Shown in pieces: positions 1-5,117 of a stretch of 5,117 nucleotides of DNA. Source of the stretch: Bacteroidota bacterium. Lineage in GTDB: Bacteria; Bacteroidota; Bacteroidia; Chitinophagales; Chitinophagaceae. Each line of letters starts with the position of its first letter. Positions within the stretch are counted from its first letter, which is position 1. A program made the translations under genes and the position numbers. Under the pieces are notes generated by a model, which searched no databases, had not been told where the DNA came from, and worked only from the letters and a program-made list of their open reading frames with translations. The DNA lies in the NCBI GenBank assembly GCA_023390215.1, contig JAEWDG010000338.1, positions 1 to 5,117 of the forward strand, written 5' to 3'.

Positions 1-426
1 ACCCACGCCTACATAAGGGTAAAGCAATACGCGGTTGGATGGAACAACATCATAGCCAAGGTCGATGTTGGCAGCAACAAATCTTGTCGCACTGCTTTTT
101 TTGTCTTGATGGCCGCTGAGGCTGCTACCCACATTCAGATCCATTCCTGATACAAAACCTTTGTACTGGCTTAATGAACCCATGGTTAAGGTTGCCATAT
201 AGTCTTTAAGCCTTGCATACTGAGGAAACCCCGCCATACGGGCGTTTAAATTGTCAAAGCCCTGCAGGCTTATCCCTACGCCGTTAGACATCATCATCCA
301 TTTATCATTGGAAGTAGCCGGAGGTGCGGTGGAAATGGTCGTAGTTGTAGTTGAGGTAGTGACCGTTGTTTGACTGAAAGCCGGAAAACTAAACAACATT
401 AGAAGTCCGAAAACTAATTTTTTCAT
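1..426 (-). CDS. Exported, probable outer-membrane beta-barrel protein (N-terminal part, 3' end cut off)
   Basis: The frame is open for 142 codons from an ATG at 424-426 to the left edge, with no stop, so the C-terminus is missing. The first ~19 residues (MKKLVFGLLMLFSFPAFSQ) form a typical signal peptide: two lysines, a hydrophobic core and a small-residue cleavage site ending AFS-Q. A threonine-rich linker follows (about residues 20-33, mostly T with V, S and I). From about residue 43 the chain shows alternating polar and hydrophobic stretches with glycines and aromatics (NGVGISLQGF, SGMDLNVGSS, ANIDLGYDV, LLYPYVGVG), the look of transmembrane beta strands in Bacteroidota porin-like proteins. 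No specific family or ligand can be named. It lies on the same strand as the oxidase cluster but 241 bases beyond it, so it is probably a separate unit. The start is supported by the signal peptide directly after the ATG. The barrel call is inference; a different exported beta-rich protein is possible. Confidence 0.75.
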   Translation of the reverse strand, partial: MKKLVFGLLMLFSFPAFSQTTVTTSTTTTTISTAPPATSNDKWMMMSNGVGISLQGFDNLNARMAGFPQYARLKDYMATLTMGSLSQYKGFVSGMDLNVGSSLSGHQDKKSSATRFVAANIDLGYDVVPSNRVLLYPYVGVG

Positions 427-667
427 ACTCTTAGAATTTTTATTAGTGTATAACATAGTATGCCCTCTTATTCATTTTTCATGCCTATAAAAACTTCAGA
501 TGAAAGTTGGAGATCAGAAACCTTACTGCGGAGGGGTGGCCATATAAAGTTCAGTACTGGCGAGTGTTTGACGGAATTACCGGCTATCAAAAAAGCGGGG
601 AAGGCTGAGTTCCATCCAGCAGGTACAGAGAAAAGTATGGACGGAGTGAGTAAAAATTTCGGCAGTA
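427..667. other. Intergenic spacer between the oxidase cluster and the exported-protein gene
   Basis: This 241-base stretch separates the stop of the TauE/SafE-like gene from the ATG of the exported protein. I find no convincing hairpin followed by a T run to end the oxidase transcript, no good match to the Bacteroidota promoter pattern (TTG near -33, TAnnTTTG near -7) before the minus-strand gene, and no tRNA or recognisable riboswitch. An 8-base perfect palindrome, cagtactg, sits at 552-559. The stretch is open on both strands: 460-684 plus could encode 74 residues from an ATG, and 468-680 minus could encode 70 residues from a TTG. Neither resembles a known protein to me, and both run into the end of the TauE-like gene, so I do not call either as a gene. 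Confidence 0.6.
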
Positions 668-1381
668 TTAAGGATGGCAATTAAGGGATTCACCTGGCGC
701 TGAAGGAAGAAAAGGGCTTAAGACGGGAATTCCCAGGTTTAGTCCCCTCAATAATAAGAGGGTACCCATCAGGCCTATCATAACTGGAATTGCAGGGCGC
801 AAATATTTGTTTACATATTTTCTGAAATGAAAAAACCCCAAACTGCTGATCATCATAACCGGAACCGTACCCAAACCGAACATGGCCATGAAACCCATGG
901 TATGTAAAGGATTTCCAAAACTTAATCCATAAACCAGTGCGAGGTAAACCATTCCGCAAGGTAGAAATCCGTTCAGGACGCCGGTCATAAATACAACAGG
1001 GTATCGGTCTCCCCGTTTTAAAAGTCCTGCTATTCCGGTCTGAATAGCAGAAAAAAAACGATGCATAAAAGCGGGTGAAGGGAAGCGATTCTGGAAAAAA
1101 TATCCGATTGCTGCCAAACTCAACAGACCGCCCAGAATTATGGAAAACCATCGTGTAAATCCCGAGAGAGAAAAAACAGTGCCCAGGCTTCCAATCAGCA
1201 AACCTATCATTGAGTAGGTAAGTACACGACCGACCTGATATACACTGAGCTTCCATACCCGGGATGATGTTTTATTATGCTGCAGCGGAAGTGCAAGGCA
1301 TAAAGGGCCGCACATTCCCGCACAATGCGCGCTACCGGCAACGCCGATAATTAAACCTGATATGAATGGCAGGGCCATCAT
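668..1381 (-). CDS. TauE/SafE-family (COG2836-like) membrane protein of the cbb3 oxidase cluster
   Basis: The protein has 237 residues and about six hydrophobic membrane segments (roughly residues 4-18, 52-70, 78-96, 128-150, 160-182 and 196-212). The N-terminus carries HCAGMCGP with a further cysteine (H19, C20, C24, C28), and a second motif, NGFLPCGMVY, places C142 and M144 in a later helix. This paired Cys layout marks the branch of the TauE/SafE superfamily related to the DsbD transmembrane domain and UreH-like proteins (PF13386 type), not a true sulfite exporter. Members often sit at the end of cbb3 clusters. A role in metal (copper) handling or thiol redox during oxidase assembly is inferred from the cysteines and context. 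I chose the ATG at 1379-1381, two bases after the fixH stop. A TTG at 1385-1387 would overlap that stop by four bases, and another ATG follows one codon later. It is the last gene of the cluster. Confidence 0.85.
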   Translation of the reverse strand: MMALPFISGLIIGVAGSAHCAGMCGPLCLALPLQHNKTSSRVWKLSVYQVGRVLTYSMIGLLIGSLGTVFSLSGFTRWFSIILGGLLSLAAIGYFFQNRFPSPAFMHRFFSAIQTGIAGLLKRGDRYPVVFMTGVLNGFLPCGMVYLALVYGLSFGNPLHTMGFMAMFGLGTVPVMMISSLGFFHFRKYVNKYLRPAIPVMIGLMGTLLLLRGLNLGIPVLSPFLPSAPGESLNCHP

Positions 1382-1383
1382 GA

Positions 1384-1821
1384 TCAATTCACTTCTAATT
1401 TATCTTCCGAGTAATAAGATTCACCTCCGGCACTCCAGCTTGTTTTTACAATGTACTGTCCTGGTCTGATTTTATTTTTTGAAAAAGACTGAGCAGCCAG
1501 GCTGTCGGGTTTAAGATCGAATTTGCGGTCATTGTGTGAATCATAGGCACAATAAAACCAGACATTTCCTTTAATATCATCACCCTTGTTGGACGTTGGA
1601 ACGATAATTTTTATTTCTTCCCTATTCTGTTCGAAACTTACTTTATGATCCAATGCTGCTGTTCTTTTAGAGGCGTCAATTACTTTCTGATATTGTAGTT
1701 CTGTTTTATAATAATCTTTCTCAACCAGTTCAAACTCGGTATGCATAGCACGGTAAACGAGATAACTCATACCGGAACCAAAAACAACAAAGGTGAGCAG
1801 CAACTTATTTCCCCAATTCAT
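1384..1821 (-). CDS. ccoH: FixH/CcoH family cbb3 oxidase assembly protein
   Basis: This 145-residue protein has a single N-terminal membrane segment (about residues 6-24, LLLTFVVFGSGMSYLVYRA) followed by a soluble, presumably periplasmic domain rich in beta strands. The segment after the anchor, FELVEKDYYKTELQYQKVI (residues 30-48), matches the FixH signature, in which an acidic and aromatic ExDYY element follows the helix. FixH/CcoH proteins are membrane-anchored factors needed for assembly or stability of cbb3 oxidase in proteobacteria; the same role is inferred here. The length is normal for the family. The ATG lies two bases after the ccoG stop (TAA-CT-ATG), and the TGA end lies two bases before the chosen ATG of the TauE-like gene, so coupling on both sides is likely. 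No conserved metal-binding motif is visible in the soluble part, which holds a single cysteine (C91). Confidence 0.92.
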   Translation of the reverse strand: MNWGNKLLLTFVVFGSGMSYLVYRAMHTEFELVEKDYYKTELQYQKVIDASKRTAALDHKVSFEQNREEIKIIVPTSNKGDDIKGNVWFYCAYDSHNDRKFDLKPDSLAAQSFSKNKIRPGQYIVKTSWSAGGESYYSEDKLEVN

Positions 1822-1823
1822 AG

Positions 1824-3260
1824 TTAGGATTTTTTGAGTTTTTTAAAAGGACCCATGAAGTTTGTTGAAATTTTGGAGATCAGTTTATCTCCCTCAAAAA
1901 CCCCGATCACGAGTTTTGTTTTTCTGTCGTTGATGTATCCATTTGGTAAAACCACAAAGAATGATCCTTTACCCTGATCTTCTTTCTTCACCAGAATTGT
2001 TTTACCTTCTACTTCTTCCACGCGGCCGGGGACGTTCAACAGCCGTAAGTTGATATGAATATCTTCCAGTGTTTTATTTACGACCTTAATGGTATAAAGA
2101 TTCGATAAGCTATCGGTACCACGTTCCTGATACAGTTGTCCTGTTGCACGTACAATTGTACTGTCCACATCTTTTCTTGAAACCAGCAGAATGGATAGCA
2201 ATCCGGTTAACAGGATCAGCAACACGGTATAAAATTTCATCCTTCCTGTGTAGCGCATTTTTTTGCCTTCTGCAATTCCGTTTTCGGAAGCATACCGGAT
2301 AAGGCCTTTGGGTCTTTTTACTGCCTCCATGATCCGGTCACAGGCATCAATACATGCAGTGCAACCCACGCATTCCATCTGTGTGCCGTTTCGTATGTCG
2401 ATACCTGTGGGGCAAACCTTCACGCATTGCGCGCAGTCGATACAATCCCCAAACTGTGAAGCCAGTTCAATATTTTTTTTAAACTTTCCCCGGGGTTCTC
2501 CGCGTTTGTAATCGTAGGCAACAACCATGGAATTCCGGTCGAGAAGAACACCCTGCAAACGACCGTAGGGACAAACCACAGTGCAAGCCTGCTCCCTGAA
2601 CCAGGCGTACACTGCATAGAAAACCGCAGAGAAGATGATCAGTGCAGCAAGCCCGCCTATGTGCGCGCCAATGGGATCTGAAATGATGTGTTCCAGTTCA
2701 TCAACGCCAATAATGTATGCCAGGAAAAAATTCGCGATCAAAAAACTCAGCGCAAAAAATGCAACATGTTTGGTTAGCTTTTTTCTGATTTTTTCTCCGT
2801 TCCATGGACCGGAACTTAGTCTTTTTTGAGCCGCCGCATCGCCTTCAATTAAATATTCAACTTTACGGAACAACATTTCCATAAAAATGGTCTGTGGACA
2901 AACCCATCCGCAGAAGAGCCGGCCAAATGCTGCAGTAAATAGAACAATGAAGATGATAAATAAAACCATCGCCAGTCCGAAGATGAAGAAATCCTGTGGC
3001 CAGAATATTTTGCCAAAGATGATGAACTTCGCTTCAGGGATATTGAACAGGAACAGCGGACGGCCATTCATTTTAATAAAGGGCAGCGCGAGGAAGATGG
3101 CGAAAAATCCGAGGCTTACAAGAGTCCTTGCATTATAAAATTTACCGGATGGTTTCTGTGCGAATATCCATTTCCGCTTACCTTTTTCGTCTACGGTCGC
3201 TATCCTGTCGCGAAAAGATTCCTGCAGCTCTTTTATGTTCGAATCAGTCTCCATCATCAT
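1824..3260 (-). CDS. ccoG: CcoG (FixG/RdxA) membrane polyferredoxin, cbb3 oxidase assembly cupric reductase
   Basis: The protein has 478 residues, the usual length for the family. Membrane helices lie at about 45-62, 88-112, 164-186, 203-220 and 342-360. FCGWVCPQ (C117, C121) and ACTVVCPYG (C226, C230) are the two paired-cysteine motifs of the NapH/FixG membrane domain. A loop at 273-307 carries two 4Fe-4S sites: C273-x2-C276-x2-C279-x3-CP (C283), then C297-x2-C300-x2-C303-x3-C307. Residues from about 365 onward form the C-terminal Ig-like FixG domain, expected in the periplasm. In Rhodobacter, CcoG reduces Cu(II) to Cu(I) to supply the CuB site of the oxidase, and all the cysteines expected for that role are present here. 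Three ATGs in a row (MMME) start the frame; the first is three bases after the ccoP stop. The adjacent fixH gene follows after two bases. No frameshift or missing key residue is seen. Confidence 0.97.
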   Translation of the reverse strand: MMMETDSNIKELQESFRDRIATVDEKGKRKWIFAQKPSGKFYNARTLVSLGFFAIFLALPFIKMNGRPLFLFNIPEAKFIIFGKIFWPQDFFIFGLAMVLFIIFIVLFTAAFGRLFCGWVCPQTIFMEMLFRKVEYLIEGDAAAQKRLSSGPWNGEKIRKKLTKHVAFFALSFLIANFFLAYIIGVDELEHIISDPIGAHIGGLAALIIFSAVFYAVYAWFREQACTVVCPYGRLQGVLLDRNSMVVAYDYKRGEPRGKFKKNIELASQFGDCIDCAQCVKVCPTGIDIRNGTQMECVGCTACIDACDRIMEAVKRPKGLIRYASENGIAEGKKMRYTGRMKFYTVLLILLTGLLSILLVSRKDVDSTIVRATGQLYQERGTDSLSNLYTIKVVNKTLEDIHINLRLLNVPGRVEEVEGKTILVKKEDQGKGSFFVVLPNGYINDRKTKLVIGVFEGDKLISKISTNFMGPFKKLKKS

Positions 3261-3263
3261 GAT

Positions 3264-4436
3264 CTAATTAGTTTTGGCTGTACCTGAACTGTCGGTAGTT
3301 GATGCCGGGGAATTGTCTGTTTCTTCCACACCCTGCGGTGGCTTAGCGGTTTTAGGTGTAGTGCCATGCAGGGACTTAACATAACTGGCGACCTGTGCGA
3401 TCTGCTTATTTGAATAGGTGTTTTGCCATTGAGGCATTGCGTTTATGCCATACCGTATGGTCTTAAATACATTTTTGATATTTCCACCATGGAGCCAGAA
3501 ATTATCGGTAAGGTTAGGGCCTACCAGGCCACCTCCGTCTTCAAGATGGCAACTTGCGCATGACTTAACAAAGATTTCTTTTCCTGCATCCAGGTCTGTT
3601 TTTGCCGTCATTAATGTAACGGTATTTTCGTCAACGGCTTCGCCTTTGGCAGCCAGGTAAGCATGAATTTTTTCTTCAGCTTCCGCGACAGAGATTTCAT
3701 ATTCTTCTTTTCCAGAAGGAGCAGAATGAGAAACATGATATCTCCAGAGATAGACGCCGGCAAAAATGATCGTTACATAAAATCCATACAACCACCAGGG
3801 GGGAAGCCGGTTATTCAATTCACGGATGCCGTCGTAATCGTGGCCCAGATCCAGATCGGCCTCCTGCGCCATTGGCTTGAATGAATTGAGTTTCTCCCAC
3901 CAGTTAAGCCTGAACCTGCGGGCTTCTTTCTGTTTAACAACTGATACTTCAGTTTGAGGTGCGGATTTCTTGACGATGCGCCAGATGTTCCAGAGTAACC
4001 CGAAGATCACAAACACTTCTATGATAATTGTGGTAAGCAACAGATAGAAAGCAGTTGGCGTCATTCCCGCAATAGCTGAAGCTTTAGGTGCGCTGTCAAC
4101 TACCGCATCGGCTACTGTTTTTTGCGCCTGCGCTAATGATGAAATTCCCAGGAACGCCATAATCATAAACCCGGATTTCGGAAAAGCAGGAATCGACTTA
4201 TCTTCTTTTTTATGCAGATGAAGTTCCGATACTGATATCAGCACATATCCCAGGCCTGCAATAAGGAAGATGAATACCAGGGCGACACCTACCAGCAACA
4301 GAAGGGCAGGGTTCATATAGGCGGATGCAGGCACTGCAGCCGGGCCAGCGGGTGTTCCCTGAGCGGACACATGCATTGAACCTAAAAGCGCAATAATGAG
4401 GGCAGCAATTATTTTGTTTGACATAAAAGGTCGCAT
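3264..4436 (-). CDS. ccoP: Cytochrome c oxidase cbb3-type subunit CcoP, single-heme form with N-terminal membrane extension
   Basis: The 390-residue protein transfers electrons to the oxidase core. Its central part has the canonical CcoP region: DGIRELNNRLPPWW (202-215), then a membrane helix (about 216-231, LYGFYVTIIFAGVYLW). A periplasmic cytochrome c domain follows, with heme motif CASCH (C293, C296, H297; bases 3546-3560) and a probable axial methionine in GINAMPQW (M334). Proteobacterial CcoP has two CXXCH motifs; only one is present here. Before the canonical part lie about 200 extra residues: a signal-peptide-like segment (7-25), a helix (43-68), a second signal-like segment (89-105, ending AQAQ) and a helix (128-152). 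The C-terminal tail (about 357-390) is rich in P, T, S and charged residues. The ATG at 4434-4436 is eight bases after the ccoQ stop; a second in-frame ATG (4422-4424) gives a more typical signal peptide, so the true start may be four codons later. Confidence 0.95.
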   Translation of the reverse strand: MRPFMSNKIIAALIIALLGSMHVSAQGTPAGPAAVPASAYMNPALLLLVGVALVFIFLIAGLGYVLISVSELHLHKKEDKSIPAFPKSGFMIMAFLGISSLAQAQKTVADAVVDSAPKASAIAGMTPTAFYLLLTTIIIEVFVIFGLLWNIWRIVKKSAPQTEVSVVKQKEARRFRLNWWEKLNSFKPMAQEADLDLGHDYDGIRELNNRLPPWWLYGFYVTIIFAGVYLWRYHVSHSAPSGKEEYEISVAEAEEKIHAYLAAKGEAVDENTVTLMTAKTDLDAGKEIFVKSCASCHLEDGGGLVGPNLTDNFWLHGGNIKNVFKTIRYGINAMPQWQNTYSNKQIAQVASYVKSLHGTTPKTAKPPQGVEETDNSPASTTDSSGTAKTN

Positions 4437-4444
4437 TTTTCAGT

Positions 4445-4606
4445 TTAGTTTTCGATGGGAATGCGGCTGATCTCGTCCAGCCTTTTTTTATTAGACCTCA
4501 GCACCCATATGGTCATTATGATAAAAAAGCTCATGAACATCAGAAGGGAAAACATACCCATGATGTCTACGCCGCTTATTTTTTCGATATAGTGAATGAA
4601 TTTCAT
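4445..4606 (-). CDS. ccoQ: Small CcoQ/FixQ-like subunit of cbb3 oxidase
   Basis: A 53-residue frame runs from the ATG at 4604-4606 to TAA at 4445-4447. The translation starts MKFIHYIEKISGVDIMGMFS, has one strongly hydrophobic helix (about residues 15-36, with MFSLLMFMSFFIIMTIWVL) and ends in a basic and charged cytosolic tail (RSNKKRLDEISRIPIEN). Size, single helix with a charged tail, and position between ccoO and ccoP match CcoQ/FixQ, which stabilises the interaction of CcoP with the core complex in proteobacteria. Sequence conservation in this family is weak, so the assignment rests mainly on position and topology. It starts five bases after the ccoO stop and ends eight bases before the ccoP start, which strongly supports a real, co-translated gene despite its small size. 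Confidence 0.88.
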   Translation of the reverse strand: MKFIHYIEKISGVDIMGMFSLLMFMSFFIIMTIWVLRSNKKRLDEISRIPIEN

Positions 4607-4611
4607 GACGA

Positions 4612-5117
4612 TTATTTTATAGCGTTTGAAGTTGTTGCAACAGGAGTTTTGATGTCTTTGCCCAATCGCTGGAGATAAGCGATCAGCGCAATGATCTCCA
4701 TGTCGGGCGCAGTTTCGATCTTGTCTTTTTTAAGGTTGGCTGCTATTGTGCTGGCCTGTGCCATCAGATCTTTATTAGCACGTGAAGCATAATCTTTTTC
4801 GTAGGGCACACCCAGTGTGATCATTGCATTTATCTTGGCCGGGGTAGAGGCTGTATCGATCGGATCATCGAGTAACCAAACATATTGCGGCATCAAGGAA
4901 CCTGGCGACATAGAGCGTGGATCATACATATGGTTGTAGTGCCAGCTGTCAGGATATTTTCCTCCTTCGCGCGCGAGATCGGGGCCCGTGCGTTTGCTTC
5001 CCCACTGGAAAGGATGATCATATATGAACTCGCCTGCTTTGGAATATTCTCCATAACGGGCAACTTCATCTCTGAAAGGACGGATCATTTGCGAGTGACA
5101 TACATAACATCCTTCGC
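4612..5117 (-). CDS. ccoO: Cytochrome c oxidase cbb3-type subunit CcoO, C-terminal part (5' end outside window; may be a CcoN-CcoO fusion)
   Basis: The frame is open to the right edge and ends at TAA (4612-4614), leaving 167 complete codons. It begins with EGCYVCHSQMIRPF, which carries the CcoO heme c motif CYVCH (bases 5095-5109) and the nearly invariant MIRPF that follows. Further CcoO hallmarks follow: RYGEYSKAGE, YDHPFQWGSKRTGPDLAREG, a WHYNHMYDPRSMSPGSLMP block whose LMP methionine (bases 4891-4893) is the expected heme axial ligand, and a C-terminal MEIIALIAYLQRLG. CcoO is the monoheme c subunit that passes electrons from CcoP to the CcoN active site on the periplasmic side. The internal ATG at 5086-5088 lies after the heme motif, so it is not the start. 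In many Bacteroidota ccoN and ccoO are fused into one gene; the window ends too soon to tell. It is the first visible gene of the cluster. Confidence 0.96.
   Translation of the reverse strand, partial: EGCYVCHSQMIRPFRDEVARYGEYSKAGEFIYDHPFQWGSKRTGPDLAREGGKYPDSWHYNHMYDPRSMSPGSLMPQYVWLLDDPIDTASTPAKINAMITLGVPYEKDYASRANKDLMAQASTIAANLKKDKIETAPDMEIIALIAYLQRLGKDIKTPVATTSNAIK

Noticed and set aside
460..684. A 74-codon plus-strand frame in the spacer
   Set aside because: No recognisable family, promoter or ribosome binding site, and it overlaps the end of the TauE-like gene on the opposite strand. Kept as a finding but not called as a gene.
463..762. A 10-base perfect inverted repeat (ccctcttatt at 463-472, its complement at 753-762) that could bound an element
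   Set aside because: One arm is inside the TauE-like coding region, there is no extension or target duplication, and 10-base matches are expected by chance in a window of this size.
690..1256. A 188-codon frame on the minus strand inside the TauE/SafE-like gene
   Set aside because: It lies in another frame of a clear membrane-protein gene; its translation is rich in F, S, R and Y with no domain or helix pattern, as expected for a shadow of hydrophobic codons.
1376..1388. TTGATCATGATGG on the minus strand, resembling half of an FNR/ANR site (TTGAT-N4-ATCAA)
   Set aside because: The second half-site is missing, and the bases are the fixH stop and the next gene's start region.
2420..2617. A 65-codon minus-strand frame within ccoG, and similar short frames on both strands across ccoG and ccoP
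   Set aside because: All lie fully inside well-supported genes and have no features of their own.
5086..5088. ATG as a start of a 158-residue CcoO
   Set aside because: It is the Met of the conserved MIRPF just after the heme motif; the frame continues upstream through CYVCH to the window edge.

Overview
This window is most of a cbb3-type cytochrome c oxidase (high-affinity terminal oxidase) gene cluster on the minus strand, followed by the start of an unrelated envelope gene on the same strand. Protein sequence style and gene content point to a member of the Bacteroidota, plausibly a Chitinophagaceae or Sphingobacteriia relative. The indicators are a CcoP with one heme c site and a membrane-bound N-terminal extension, a TauE/SafE-like membrane protein closing the cluster, intergenic DNA without clear Shine-Dalgarno sites, and a secreted protein of the Bacteroidota outer-membrane type. 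The family-level placement is inference only.

In transcription order (right to left) the window holds: the C-terminal part of CcoO, cut by the right edge just before its CXXCH heme motif (4612-5117); a 53-residue CcoQ-like membrane peptide (4445-4606); the diheme-family subunit CcoP, here with a single CXXCH (3264-4436); the polyferredoxin and cupric reductase CcoG (1824-3260); the assembly protein FixH/CcoH (1384-1821); and a TauE/SafE (COG2836-type) polytopic membrane protein (668-1381). The gaps are 5, 8, 3, 2 and 2 bases, so the six genes are almost certainly one transcription unit, probably with translational coupling. CcoO and CcoP carry electrons through c-type hemes to the CcoN catalytic subunit, which lies outside the window to the right. 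CcoQ supports the complex. CcoG, FixH and probably the TauE-like protein serve metal delivery and assembly.

A 241-base spacer (427-667) has no recognisable promoter, terminator or RNA but is unusually open in both directions. The left end (1-426) is the first 142 codons of a gene for an exported, probably outer-membrane beta-barrel protein, cut by the left edge.

I see no evidence of a defence system, CRISPR array, insertion sequence or other new system. The cluster is an ordinary respiratory locus with a few points worth checking: the CcoP architecture, the TauE-like partner and the spacer.
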